From positions 46,350,101 through 46,414,100 of the forward strand of contig OX638371.1 of NCBI GenBank assembly GCA_951812925.1: a DNA stretch of 64,000 bases, written 5' to 3'. The position numbers were made by a program, and so were the translations under genes. Under the pieces are notes generated by a model, which made no database searches, had not been told where the DNA came from, and saw nothing but the letters and a program-made list of their open reading frames with translations. The stretch comes from Calliopum simillimum. Lineage: Eukaryota > Arthropoda > Insecta > Diptera > Lauxaniidae. Shown in pieces: positions 1 through 10,445 of this stretch; position 1 is the stretch's first letter; each line of letters opens with the position of its first letter.

Positions 1-545
1 ATACATTTTACCTTCCTAAGTAGCAATATGGGGGCAGTAGGGGTGATGAGAGCAAAAATGTTTATTAATTAACATAAATATGAGTATTTTTGTATGGGAG
101 CACCCCTAGGGGGTGGAGATAGGGGGTAAGTATGTTTCGTGAAAATGATGGGGTGGAAAAAATAATGGGGGTAGGTCATACTTTTGAACAATGTAGGGGC
201 AGCCTGGGGGTGGTGGAGGTCGATTTTATAAAAATGTCATAAAAATTAAGGCTTATATGGGAGCGACTCTTAGGGGTAGAGATAGGGGGTAAGTATGTTT
301 GGTGAAAATGTTGGGGTAGAAAATTTAATGGGGGTTGGTCATACATTCTATGCCTGTAAGTATAACTGGTTTGCAGTTAGAAGCTTTTTTCAAAATTTTA
401 CCCCCGAAATTCGAATTTTGACTCAAAACCGGCAAGGGTTAGACCCACCTCACCCCCTCCAAATTTTGGCTCACTTACTTTTTCATCAAACGTCACATAA
501 AAAACCACCGCAGGGTATAAAAAGTTAATTTTTAAAAATATCCAT
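1..545. repeat. Tandem repeat with G-runs, about 163-bp period
   Basis: A block beginning near 91 (TATGGGAGC, then runs of G, then GGTAAGTATGTTT, then GGGGGTAGGTCATAC) recurs near 255 with the same order of sub-motifs. The period is about 163 bp. After 350 the sequence is CCCC-rich and resembles the GC-boxed dispersed repeats further right. No convincing gene is seen. Confidence 0.6.
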
Positions 546-780
546 ACAAACTAGCCCATAGCTAATGTACAGTGGATATAAAAACTTCAAAAATCGATTA
601 AAAAAGATGTGACGTTCTGGAGGAAAACCACGAGACACGGATCTTTTTTTAACGTCTACTTTAAGAATTTTTTGGATTTTCTAATGTGTTTTACAAAAAG
701 TTCGAAATTGTCGAACAGTGTAATCAAACTAAATTTTTTCTCAGACACTAAGAACTATAAATGCAAGCTCTCAACAAAAA
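546..780 (-). repeat. Fragment shared in inverted orientation with 10130-10445
   Basis: The stretch from GTACAGTGGATATAAAAACT through TGTGACGTTCTGGAGGAAAA to the GTTCGAAATTGTCGAACAG region reads as the reverse complement of 10240-10445. The outer end (GTACAGTG, then AAAAACTTCAAAAATC) looks like a Tc1-type terminal repeat. A degraded Tc1 transposase lies beside the partner copy. Confidence 0.55.
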
Positions 781-1104
781 CTGGGAACTGAAATCGGACA
801 AGAGGGCGTGGCACCTCCCATATAAGCAGTAGGCGTGTCCGTTTACCGATTTCGCTAATCTTTAATCCCATGAGCTTACTTTTACGACAAAGCCAACGGA
901 CCAAATTTCATTGAATTATCATAGTTAGTTTTCCCGTAAAAAATATTTCTACGCACAACCAGCCAGACAGACGGACATAGCTATATCGACTCAGGAGATG
1001 ACGCTGATCAAGAAAATATATACTTTTCTATATCTGCCACGCCTCCTTCTCTGCGTTACAAACGGAAAGACAAAGTGAATATACCCTGGGTGTAGGGTAT
1101 AAAA
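781..1104 (-). mobile_element. DINE-1-like (Helentron-associated) element, 5' part only
   Basis: Read on the minus strand it begins TTTATACCCTACACCCAG. It continues with blocks matching the classic DINE-1/INE-1 head, seen on the plus strand as GACAGACGGACATAGC, ATATCGACTCAGGAG and CTGATCAAG. The variable core with GGGCGTGGCAC is short and the CTAG-ended 3' tail is missing. Full-length relatives lie at 9009, 40127 and 46193. Confidence 0.75.
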
Positions 1105-2440
1105 ACAAAAGCAAAATCAACAAGGTGGAGGAATGCTGCGATAGCAAAGAAGAACAGTTTGGCAGTGGTTACATAAATAACTGCAAAATGACAAAGCTGA
1201 GGGCACATATAATTTGTTTAAAATTCAACAATGAGGTAATTGAATTTGAGGTTAATACAGGGGCATGTGAAACCATTATTAATAAAACACATAATGAGAG
1301 ATTTTTCAAAACTTGTCAAGTATTCCCATATAGCCATGAGTTAAGATTAATTTCAGATAGCAAAATTAACACCTTCGGGAAGATTTATGTAGAAACACTA
1401 GTTAATAAAGAGCAATTTTGTCTTAAATTAACAATTATTAATTCATTAGAAGAGTTTGTACTTTTGTTAGGTAGGAATTGGCTAGATTTGCTATTCCCTG
1501 ATTGGCGTAATGTTTTTGAACTGCCGTCAGTAAGTTTAAAGTGTTATGATGTGCAAAGTACAATGATGTGTTTTTGAGCAGAAATCATTGTTGAGGATAA
1601 TACATATCCTATTTTTTGTAAGCCAAATGTTGTGCCATATGGATTGAGGGCAAAAGTGGAAAGTGAGATAAAACGATTATGCGAAGAAGGCGTTTTAATT
1701 CCTGTTACGCGAAGCAAGTGGGCGAGTCCCCTTGCAATAGTTAACAAAGGTGAGTGGGGCTATGTGTCAATTGTAAGAACACTGTAAATAAGTTTGTAGA
1801 AAGTAAGCATATACATTAGGCATGCGCTTATTTTATGATTTTCGTTTATGCCACCCCCTGAAATCCTTCCATATTCTTTTATCGACAATAGCAAAATTGC
1901 CGCAATATACCATATGTAGTAGTACGTTATTTTGCGGCAATTGTCGATAATGTCGATAAAAGAAAAATTCATAGAATTCGTATTTATTACCAGATTTTAA
2001 ACAATTATAGCTTGGTAGAAAGGTATTTAAATTTGCTATAAAATAAAATTATGCTTTGACTAATTTAATTAAGTTCATAGTGTTTGTTCTTATGACTAAT
2101 GGAAGGATTTCAGGGGGTGGCATCAACGAAATTCAGAAAATCATAAAATAAGCGCATGCCTTATATACCTATTCCCAGGATAGACGATATTTTCGCTAAC
2201 ATTGCAGGATGGAAAACATTTTGTAAAATTAAGCTAATGGGTTTGTATCTTCAAGTACAAGTAAGTGAAAGATCTAGAGAACTATTGACAATCAATACGC
2301 ACGTAGGCTTGTTTCAATACACGAGATTAATTTTCGGATTGAAAACAGCACCTTAAATATTTAATGGTATAATTTGCGAAATACTGATAGGTCTTGAGAA
2401 AGTTCAAGTGTGTTTTGATTATATTATAACAGCCCAGTAA
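1105..2440 (+). pseudogene. Ty3/gypsy protease-reverse transcriptase fragment, interrupted
   Basis: An open frame at 1125-1577 holds a retroviral-type aspartyl protease. The active-site stretch reads VNTGACETI, where D-T/S-G is expected, and LLGRNWL follows as the usual second protease motif. After one in-frame TGA (1576-1578) the same frame runs into the N-terminal gypsy RT region (CEEGVLIPV, SKWASPLAIV). A frameshift near 1755-1765 and a 342-bp MITE at 1819-2160 then break it. RT resumes at 2161 (IPRIDDIFANIAG, then FQYTRLIFGLKTAP) and is lost after about 2430, before the YxDD box. No gag, RNase H, integrase or LTR is recognisable. The family is certain from motif order; the lineage is not. 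This is a dead fragment, and the first protease Asp has become Asn. Confidence 0.85.
1819..2160. mobile_element. Harbinger-like MITE inserted in the gypsy RT
   Basis: The ends are long inverted repeats: GGCATGCGCTTATTTTATGA at the left and its reverse complement at the right. A second inner inverted pair is built around TTTTATCGACAAT and TGCGGCAATTGTCGATAA. The 3-bp TTA at 1816-1818 is repeated at 2161-2163. Removing the 342-bp element plus one TTA restores the RT reading frame at the junction. A TTA duplication fits the PIF/Harbinger TWA target, but no transposase is encoded. Confidence 0.8.
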
Positions 2441-2448
2441 AACCTTTG

Positions 2449-2755
2449 TTTACATGTAATCGGTCAAGTAATCGAAAAAATGGTTTGCATCGATTACTTT
2501 CTGGGTTACATTAGGCATTATTTTAACACATGTATTGGGCGTAATCGATTAACCCAACAATACATTCGCTTACATGTAATGGATTGAGTAATCGGAAAAA
2601 TTTATTCTCTCGATTAGTTTTTGGGTTACAAAGGCATTATTTTAACGCACGCTTTAATTGAGCGTAATCGATTACATTAACAAAACATTCGCTTACATGT
2701 TATCGATCGAGTAATCGAAAAATTTGTTTGTATCGATTTTTCTGGGTTACTTTTG
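2449..2755. repeat. ATCGATTAC-rich tandem repeat, about 121-bp period
   Basis: Three diverged units start at about 2449, 2569 and 2692 with TTACATGTAAT. Each carries AGTAATCG(A/G)AAAA, a CGATTA(C/G)TTT box, GGGTTAC, GGCATTATTTTAAC and GTAATCGATTA in the same order. The third unit is incomplete. Confidence 0.75.
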
Positions 2756-3395
2756 CGTGATACATATAAACACCTAATCGATGTAGTTATTTGAGCAATT
2801 CCAAGTAATGCATTTTTTTATTAATGGAGAGTAGAGAGCTATAGAATGGATTTTGTTTTGAGCAAAAACAACCTAATCAGGGGATACATTACCTGAAAAA
2901 TTATATATTTACTATATTCTTGATTTGATTCGATTTTATTTATTTAATGATTCTTAGTACTAAAAAGACAAAATCTTATAATCTATCACTGATTAAATAA
3001 AGTCTATTCAACATTATAGCCGTGTGCACGATCCGAAGCATTTAGACTTTCAAAGTAGCAAAATAGCAATAATTCCACTTCATTGTGAGCGGTATTAAAA
3101 GTATAAACATTTCAAGCTACGAAAAAATTTATTTCTCTCAGAAAATCGTATGAGCAAATAGAACGAGAGCATAAAGAAAAAAACTTTTATTTGTGCTATG
3201 ATATTTTAATGCTATAGGTTTTTAGTATAGAAAATGCATAAAAGCATGATAAATTCAATCATATACTATATTGATGCTGTTTATTCAGCGGATGAAATAG
3301 ACGAACACACTAAACTCAATTTTAAGGGTTTTATTATACATAATTAATAAAAAACAAATTGGGTGTTGAAATATAAAAATACTTCCAAATCAAAA
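2756..3395. other. AT-rich stretch, nothing recognised
   Basis: No reading frame, inverted repeat or match to another part of the window was found here. Confidence 0.5.
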
Positions 3396-3833
3396 TACAA
3401 TATTTTCTCTATACTTTACGATGGGTTTGTTTAGGTGAGTATATATGTGTTTTCGTGTTCCAGAATCTGTCCAACGATGTCTTTTGTCCACCGTTGTGTG
3501 ATGTCTTCTTGCACGTAGCTTTGGGTTTGGTGACTTCTTTGTGGGTTGTTGTTTTGTCCACGTTAATGTTTTCACTTTGGTGTAGTGTCGTTAATCTTGT
3601 TGTAAATTGTCGATTAGGTTGGTTTTTGTGTTTAGTTTTAATTTTCCTTCCAGTTTCAACTTAAGGGTTCGCTGAGTTGCGCTAATTCGATTAGAATGAC
3701 GAATTATAGCTTGTCATCTTAGCTCGTTGCTAGCACAACGAGTAAACGACAGCAGCGCTGTGCGGCGGGTTGCAAAGGCAGACAGATATTCGGGATGCAC
3801 ACTGTTTACGTTGGACGTAAACATTCTGCCCGC
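3396..3833 (-). repeat. Probable 3' LTR of the minus-strand BEL remnant
   Basis: On the minus strand a purine-rich tract (AAGGCGGGCAGAA) is followed at 3833 by TGTTTACGTC. This is the same layout as the polypurine tract and LTR start of the complete BEL at 32857-32871 (AAGGCGGGCGGAA, then TGTTGAC). The LTR start is well placed. Its far end near 3396 is a guess because no second LTR was found. Confidence 0.45.
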
Positions 3834-3953
3834 CTTGCAGAATCTATTATCTGCAAAGAGACTTAGAGAGTAAAATTACTTAAAAATTCATACAAAGGGT
3901 ACATCATTAAATTATATTCAAAGTAGGGTGTAAAATAGGTGTTAGAAATGTTA

Positions 3954-5222
3954 TTATGCAAATCCTTTGGAGTTCTGGGTCTTCTCTTTCCATCTTGATT
4001 TAGACACGTGTTGTTTTTGTGCAGGGCTGTCCTCGTTCATAACTTCAGAGTAGTCGTCGGATACTTTAGTGTAAATCGGTCCTGATAGGGTCCAGCCAAA
4101 TAGGGTCTCTTGAGCCACAAGAGAATCAAAAACATTATGCAGTACACCACTGCACATAATGTCCGGGTATAAGTCACAGCCAATGATTATAGCAATGTGT
4201 CTGGACTCATAAAACATAGGGTCTGCTAATAGCAAAAAGCTCGTATTTTCGGGTGGGTTGAGAAAATAAGCTGGTAGCTTATTTGTCAAAGACTTTATTA
4301 TTAAAGCGATAGCCTCTACGCAAACTTAAGGGTTTAAGAGCGAACCAATCCTTAATTCACATGATTCAGTCAATGTTGCTAATTTTGTCTGATTGATTCC
4401 CGATACTTCTGTTGTAATGTTATGGGTCGGCAAACCAATCCTTCTCGTCAGATCCTCTGAGACAAAAGTCTTTTCAGAACCAGAGTCAATTAAAGCTCGT
4501 GCTTTAAAGGTAGTTCCTTTGTGTTGAATCTATACCATTGCTGTTCCAAGAATATTTATGTTATTAGGTGGGTTCCTTAACTTCTTATTATGGGGCGTAT
4601 AAGTAGTGGACTGTATTGTTCGGGTCAAAATGATTGGGTAGTTATTATTGCATCTTTACTGGTGCTGGGTATTGAGTCCGGGTCCTTTTGATGAATCAAT
4701 GAGTTATGCCTCTTGTTGCAGAAGCGACAAGTGTAAGCACTATTACAATCCTTCACTCCATGGGATAGTGCTAGGCAATTAAAATAGCATCCCATTTGCT
4801 GCACTACATCGATTCTCTTTTCTACTTTCATGTCCATGAATCTCGGGCACTCGCGAAGAGTGTGATCTCTACAGTCTACAGTTTTTATTATCTGTACCCT
4901 TTTTCGATATCTTCGGGTTTGAGTTTTCATATTCATATCTGCTGGGTTGGGGTTTGGATTGATATGGGTGAATATCCTCAACAGATATCAAATTCTGAAA
5001 CTTCCGGGTTAAAAATGTGTCAAATTCTTTCCAGGACGGGTTCTTTGAATGGTCACTTATTGACTTTTCAAAATCTTCTAAAAACTCTTTAGGCAACTTT
5101 GTGGAGCAAAGAAACACTAAAATCGGGTCCCAACTATCAGTATCTATATTTAAAGTTTTGAGTGTATGTATGCAGTTATTCACAGTACGCTCCAACTTTT
5201 TGACTGAGGAGCTGAATTTATA
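3954..5222 (-). pseudogene. BEL/Pao gag-protease remnant lacking pol
   Basis: Reading right to left on the minus strand, 5195-4869 encodes a Gag C-terminal region (SWDPILVFLCSTKLP, EFDTFLTRKFQNL). It is followed in a shifted frame (4981-4625) by cysteine knuckles: CRDHTLRECPRF, CYFNCLALSHGVKDC and CRFCNKRHNSLIH. The aspartyl protease region follows in broken frames, and 4289-3954 holds its C-terminal part (GCDLYPDIMCSGV, then AQETLFGWTLSGP), the hallmark block of BEL proteases. Reverse transcriptase, RNase H and integrase are absent: the sequence passes almost directly to a polypurine tract and LTR start at 3833. Gag resembles that of the plus-strand BEL at 27214 but is clearly diverged. It is a deleted, frameshifted copy. 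Confidence 0.85.
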
Positions 5223-5226
5223 AACA

Positions 5227-6765
5227 GTTTATAAACAAAAACAGTTTTTTTTTAAAATTATGGTCACAAACGTGGCACTCGGCACTCCCCGGTTGTACAT
5301 TTTATTTTATGCATGAAACAATTTTTTTGTAGGATTTGCATACATGACCCCAAATTCTTTCGGAAAAATCTTGAACTCAAAGGCGTGCTTTACAATGTGC
5401 GATAAACTACGAAAATGTCACAAACGTGGCGCATCAAAAATGTCACAAACGTGGCACTTTTTATCAGTTTGCAAAAAAACATATTGTCATATAAAATTGA
5501 GTATACAGATGTTTAGTTGAAGGCTATTAATTATGTTTTTAATACAAAAATTTTTCAACACCATCAGAATCCTGAGTTATCCTTGCTCAAAAGTGAAAAT
5601 ATCACTGTTTTGGCTTCAACTTAAAGCTATAGAACAAAAACAACAACAAGTAAAATTATTTTTTGTCAATGGATACAGACAGCCAAATTTATTTTCAACA
5701 AAACATAATTTACCGTTTTTCAATTCGATTCCCACCTTCCGAGTTATAAGCGTTTAAAGAAAGGATATCTTTCGATAACATACAAAGGATTTTTCGAGAC
5801 CGAAAAGTTACAAAAAATCAAGTTTTATTATTATTGTCAATAACATATTTAATTACAAAAATTTCGAGACCTTGCAGACCATAATCGCATGAAAAATGTC
5901 AGCTCTATTCTAGATTTAGTGAATAAGCCTACTTAACTACTGCTTTGCAAATTAATAGAATCAAAATTTCATCTGTTCATTCACTAAATCTACAATAGAG
6001 TCTGCAAGGGCTTAAAATTTTTGTGATAAGATATATTCTTGATAAAAATAATAAAACTTACCATTTTTGTTAATTTTTCGGTCCAGAAAATCCTTTGTGT
6101 GTTCTTGAGAGGTATCCTTTTTTTAAAAGCTTATAACTCGGAAACTGGGAATCCAATTGAAAAATGGCAAATTTTGTCTTGTTTGTTATAAATTCAGCTG
6201 TCTGAATCCATTGACAAAAATTGATTATACTTGTTGCTGTTTTTGTTAAGTGGATGTTAAAACTGTGATTTTTTCATCTTTGAGCAAGGATAACTAAGGA
6301 TACTGATGTAATAGAAAAAAATCAAGATCAGATTCGTAATAAGGAGATCCTAATCCACCATAAACGGCTATAAAAACAGACGACAGGAAACCATAGTTGA
6401 TCTTTAGGGCGGTAGGGTATAAAAAAAATGGACCACCGGAGACATGACACTGTTGCAAAATTAGTCTTGAAGTGTAAATTTGTCATTATATGCAATATAT
6501 CTCTCATCAAAACGCTTCAAAACCATCATTTTTCCATACTGTGGCTAAAATGTCACAAACGTGGCAATTTAGTCACAAACGTGGCAGCAAAATTTCTTAA
6601 TTTCGACCTCAAAGCCGTAAATTCACACTTGTAGTTGATCTACTTAAAAGGTGAGTTTTAAGAGTGTGTTTACACAAGATGGCATGAAGAAACTTGCAAA
6701 AATCCAAAAAAATTATCTGCCAATTTTACAACTCGAAAAATCACAGTTATCTAAGAATCACCCAT
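5227..6765. mobile_element. Foldback element with GTCACAAACGTGGCA motifs, copy A
   Basis: This copy matches 11497-13036 in direct orientation over about 1.5 kb. Its right end carries ACAGTTATCTAAGAATCACC, the inverse of the left end of copy B. The interior is an inverted repeat of about 370-bp arms around 5943: CAGAATCCTGAGTTATCCTTGCTC near 5565 mirrors the 6285-6310 stretch. A 15-bp box GTCACAAACGTGGCA or a near copy occurs at least five times (about 5264, 5415, 5440, 6549, 6568). The left end is missing compared with copy B. No protein is recognised. Confidence 0.7.
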
Positions 6766-6954
6766 ATGGGATTTCGAATTTTTTCAATTTTTTGAAAAGT
6801 GCTCCATATATTATTTTGAAATTTGCACTGTTCTTCATAAAATTAACCTACTAACAATATAAAATCAAAAAAAGATTGGTAATTTAAAATTTTGTTTAAA
6901 TCTGTCGTTTGAACACCGTGACATGTTAAATGGCAAAAAAAAAATTTGGCAAAA

Positions 6955-7177
6955 GTACTTCTTCGAAATAAGTTACTTTTCTTAAGTCAAAAATACTTGG
7001 ACCAAAACATCTTATTTCAATTTTATTAAAAACTATTGACTTTAGAGCAAAAAACGTTACTTGGAAATATTCGTTTAGTATTCATGTACCTATAATAAAA
7101 AACTTTTACATATGTTCCAACTCTTACACAAAAAGAATTGAGAAGCAGATTGTTTTGTCAAAAGTCCACAGATTTGG
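6955..7177 (-). repeat. Dispersed segment, inverted copy of 42770-44500 flanks
   Basis: Features such as TATTGACTTTAGAGCAAAAAA, TATTCGTTTAGTATTCATG and CACAAAAAGAATTGAGAAGC appear reverse-complemented on both sides of the element at 42883-44302. This copy therefore acts as an empty-site reference for that insertion. Confidence 0.6.
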
Positions 7178-7608
7178 TAGGGGAATGTCGTATAGGTAGG
7201 GACAGCTGATTTTCTTGAATTGCCGATACTGGCGGCACCTATGTTTCGACTGTCGAAGTAAAGTCTGTTTATAACCTAACGTTTCATGTGCAATAGATCG
7301 AAGAACTCGTGTTGATTATGCCCATACCAAAATTGTAAATTGTCATATCAAGAAGATCTTTTCGATAGTTTTTGCGTGTTCGTAATTTACAGAATTTAAA
7401 TCAATTGTTTCGTTTCGTGTGTGTTCAATGTGTCTTGTATTCAGTGTATTTTCATTGCGTGAAAGAGTTATTGAAATGTTTTGCTGTGGCAAATGATATT
7501 TTTTGGCAGTCATGAAATGGCAACTATGTAAAGGTTAGGACACTCATGCCGTATAAGTTGGGACAGCACTTTTTTTTATTCCAAAGCATTGGGATACCAT
7601 TTAAATTA

Positions 7609-8219
7609 TCTATATATATAAAAATGAAATGGTGTCCGTATGTAGCTTATGAACGCGGAAACTACAAGGCCGATTTACATCAATTTTTTTAAAATTGTTT
7701 GTTACGGTCTGTAGAAGGTTCTTAAAGGGGTGAGATGCCACTGAGGGGAACGGGGGTTGCACCCCCCATACGAAAAAAATACAAAAAATGCTATATCTCT
7801 ACAGTTATATAAGCTATGATTATGAAAGTTGGTGAACTTATTCATAATATATCTACCATTCACCATGCAAAACTTGGAGAATAGTGGGTGTAGCAGAATT
7901 GCATCCACTTTACAAAAAATACACAAAATGCTATATTTCTTCACATATCGCAGATAACGTTATAAAAATTGGTACATATATAGATATTCTGTCTACCAAA
8001 CTTGGGCGGGGGTGTGTGAGAAGGGGGAGTTGCACCCTTCATACAAAAAATATATAAAATGCTATATCTCTGTACCTATGGGAGCTATGATTATAAAAGT
8101 TGATACATGGATCTTCAAAAACCTTGCTGATTGGAAGGGAGAGACGATGGAGATAGATGGGACTTCGTACTTAAAGGGCATCGGGAATGGGCGAACGAAG
8201 TCGCAACCAGGCCAGCTAG
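7609..8219 (+). mobile_element. Non-autonomous Helitron
   Basis: It starts TCTATATATATAAAAATG and ends GGCCAGCTAG. It sits between an A (7608) and a T (8220), the canonical Helitron A|T target, with no target duplication. The interior has three loosely repeated blocks of about 150 bp, each with ATACAAAAAATRCTATATCT and GTTGCACCC boxes. A 5'-end fragment of the same family (TATAAAAATGAAATGGTGTT) occurs near 23462. Confidence 0.75.
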
Positions 8220-8332
8220 TATTTTTATAATATTTGATGAATGCAATTGTATTTATAATAATTAAAAAGCATTTATTAATGAATTTTTGAAGATTGTGAA
8301 GCATTTATGTGCCTTGAGTTTGGCAAGTTCAT

Positions 8333-8479
8333 AACGCACGAAAAACCGATCGTGGAATTACTGATTTCAATGCATTTGACGCAGAAATCAAGGAAATAAA
8401 ATTGGCTAAGGCATTCGATCCACCAGAAAAGCTCATAAAATCCCAAAAAGCAGTTTGGCGAGGTGTACCCAAAAAGTGA
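8333..8479 (+). pseudogene. Short transposase-like relic, pogo HTH type (tentative)
   Basis: A 48-codon stretch inside the TA-flanked transposon contains RKTDRGITDFNAFDAEIKEI followed by an Ala/Lys-rich helix. It ends in a stop after RGVPKK. The RKTDRG start and following helix resemble the N-terminal psq/pogo DNA-binding domain. The downstream frame (8480-8600) is broken. The assignment rests on one short motif and could be wrong. Confidence 0.35.
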
Positions 8480-9008
8480 ATGATAAAATTAAAGACATTT
8501 CAACCATTGATGACGATGCATTGTTAAACCTGGTTAAAAAAAATTGCTTTGCACGCCCCTCCATTGATGGTATCTTGTGTCTCGCACAAGAAGTACCTTA
8601 AATATAAAATAAGCGGAACCGTTTCCTTACCTATACAAACTGCGAATCATATTAGGCGGCATGATATATTTTTACTTAAGCTGTTTCTTGTAAGCATGAC
8701 GTTTCAATAAATATTCTAATAAAAATAATATCATGCAGATTAACTTAACTTTTAGGCTTACTTTGTGATTTTTGAAAGTGTCCCAACTTATACGGAAAAT
8801 TTTTTTTCGGCAAAAAAAAGTCTTCATTAACATTGCTATAACTTTTGACTTGATCACAATATCAAATAACTTTCTTTAAAAAGTTGTAGCCAATGAACAA
8901 ACCTTTTTATTGGTTTATTTAAATTAAAAATATTTCCATCCATTTCAAAACCACTGACCAAAAACAAAACCCGTCTCAACCTACACGACATTCCCCTATA
9001 TATATTTT

Positions 9009-9615
9009 TATACCCTACACTTTGTCCTTCCGTTTGTAACGCAGAGAAGGAGGCGTGGCAGAAAAGTATATTTATTGTATTTTTGATCAGCGTCACCTCC
9101 TGAGTCGATATTGCCATGTCCGTTTGTCTGGCTGGCTGTGCGAGAAATCGTCATTTGAGAATATTGAACTAAATTTTACTCAAACATTAAAAACTATAAA
9201 TGCAAGCTCTGAGCAAAAACTGGGCAAAATCAGACAAGGGGGTGTGTTACCTCCCATATAAGCATACATTTCAAAATGCTGTACTGAAAGAGTTTTTTGA
9301 GATAATCCAACTAAATTTCACTCGAATACTAAGGACTTTCAATGCACACTCTGAGCTAAAACTAGACGAATACGGACAAGAGGGCGTGGAACCACCCATA
9401 TAAGCAAAAGCTTCAAAACGCTACACTTAAAACATTTTTTGCGATAATCCAACCGAATTTCACTCCGACGCTAAGAACTTTTAAAGCAAGCTCTGTGCAA
9501 AAACTGGGTGAACTCAGACAAAAGGCGCGGCACCTCCCATACAAGCAAAATTTTAAAAATACGGCAGTGTAAGGTATTTAATGATTGGCCAGGCCAAAGG
9601 ACGCACCCTTACTAG
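9009..9615 (+). mobile_element. DINE-1-like element, complete with CTAG 3' end
   Basis: It opens with TTATACCCTACAC and the conserved DINE head: AGAAGGAGGCGTGGC, GATCAGCGTCACCTCCTGAG, GCCATGTCCGTTTGTC. The core is several diverged subrepeats of about 130 bp, each with ACTCTGAGC-AAAAACT and GGGCGTGG-ACCTCCCATATAAGC. It closes with the subterminal GTGTAAGGTATT, a TTGGCCAGGCCAAA hairpin and CACCCTTACTAG. The layout (subterminal inverted repeats, 3' hairpin, CTAG) matches Helentron-associated elements. Confidence 0.85.
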
Positions 9616-9808
9616 TTATATTTAGATAAACACAAAACATAATTTACAGTTTCGATTCCGATATCGAAAATCAATTTGAATGATTCCAAAAGTCTCGATC
9701 ATTTTAGTTCTAATCGACATCGAAATATAATTCGATATATACATGATAAGGTTGATTTTTTTATAACGTTTAAGATCACAATCTTTTGTTTCTTATTTCT
9801 TGTTTCAG
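9616..9808 (+). other. Unique sequence with 3' splice site before exon A
   Basis: This single-copy-looking sequence ends in a strong pyrimidine tract and CAG (TTTCTTATTTCTTGTTTCAG), which sets the acceptor at 9807-9808. Confidence 0.5.
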
Positions 9809-10004
9809 TAACAAAAAAGATGCTGATGAATATCTTTACAAAATGGGATTTAAATTACAAGAAAATGCTAGCGAAAACCATTTTCTTATGGTCAACAGCT
9901 ATAAATGGGATAATGTGTGTCCGTTGTTTATATCGTGCATTCCATTGGACAGAAATATCTTTAGCAAGTCCGTGTTTATGACTAACAACATATTTATAAT
10001 GCAA
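9809..10004 (+). CDS. Exon A: internal exon of a diverged NSUN5-like methyltransferase
   Basis: NSUN5-family enzymes methylate a cytosine of large-subunit rRNA using S-adenosylmethionine. This 196-bp exon lies between a consensus acceptor (TTGTTTCAG) and donor (CAA|GTAAGT). It contributes one base plus 65 sense codons and ends in phase 0. The peptide contains DADEYLYKMGFKL, NHFLMV, PLFISCIPLD and MTNNIFIMQ. The order fits the segment of NSUN5 between the R-V-N-T strand and the L-Q-D-x-A-S motif: a short helix ending in G-F, a F-L-x-D strand, L-L-x-F, then Y/F-x-x-G-x-x-I-x-Q. The family match is from my knowledge of the motifs, with low identity. The preceding exon (R-x-N-T) was not found in the window. 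The DNA is not repeated elsewhere here, unlike its surroundings. It could be a fast-evolving duplicate or a decaying copy. Confidence 0.6.
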
Positions 10005-10129
10005 GTAAGTATTTTAAGTAATTTTGCCATCGGACCAGAAATAACTTATATATAATGTTGAAGTTCTTATCATCTTATATATGTGACCGTCCAGAGGAAA
10101 AGGTCCTTATTTTCACTAACAAAATTTCA
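10005..10129. other. Start of the presumed intron
   Basis: Non-repetitive AT-rich sequence follows the GTAAGTATT donor. It resembles no other part of the window. Confidence 0.4.
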
Positions 10130-10445
10130 CAGTACAGCTAAGAATAAAAGATAGTGCCAATTTTACCAGTTTTCAGTTTAAGTTGGAGTTTAGTGCTAAG
10201 ACATGTTCTGAACATTTTACAATTGATTTGAGGTCGATAACACTGTTCGACAGTTTTGAACTTTTTGTAAGATTTGAGGCCGATAACACTGTTTGACAGT
10301 TTCGAACTTTTTGTAAAACACATGAGAAAATCCAAAAAATTCTTAAAATAGACGTTGAAAAAAATACCAGTGTCTCGTAGTTTTCCTCCAGCACGTCACA
10401 TTTTTTTTAATTGATTTTTGAAGTTTTTAACTGCACTGTACATGA
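10130..10445 (+). repeat. Tc1-like terminal fragment, partner of 546-780
   Basis: It is the inverse of 546-780. A duplicated sub-block of about 44 bp (GAGGC/TCGATAACACTGTT-GACAGTTT-GAACTTTTTGTAA) is visible at 10231-10318. The outer end reads GTTTTTAACTGCACTGTAC, a Tc1-type end. Confidence 0.55.

Larger units (their letters stand above)
7180..8996. mobile_element. TA-flanked DNA transposon, possibly pogo-like
   Basis: The terminal inverted repeats are GGGGAATGTCGTATAGGT at the left and the reverse complement of GGGGAATGTCGTGTAGGT at the right. A TA dinucleotide lies outside each end (7178-7179 and 8997-8998). A related inner motif (CGTATAAGTTGGGACA) recurs at about 7548, and again inverted near 8780. 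A short relic at 8333-8479 resembles the helix-turn-helix start of pogo transposases. A Helitron at 7609-8219 is inserted inside. The TA target and size fit the Tc1/mariner/pogo superfamily; the family is otherwise unassigned. Confidence 0.7.

Noticed and set aside
3455..3664. Hydrophobic 69-codon frame near the BEL LTR
   Set aside because: Lies within the presumed LTR, T-rich codons, no start context or domain.
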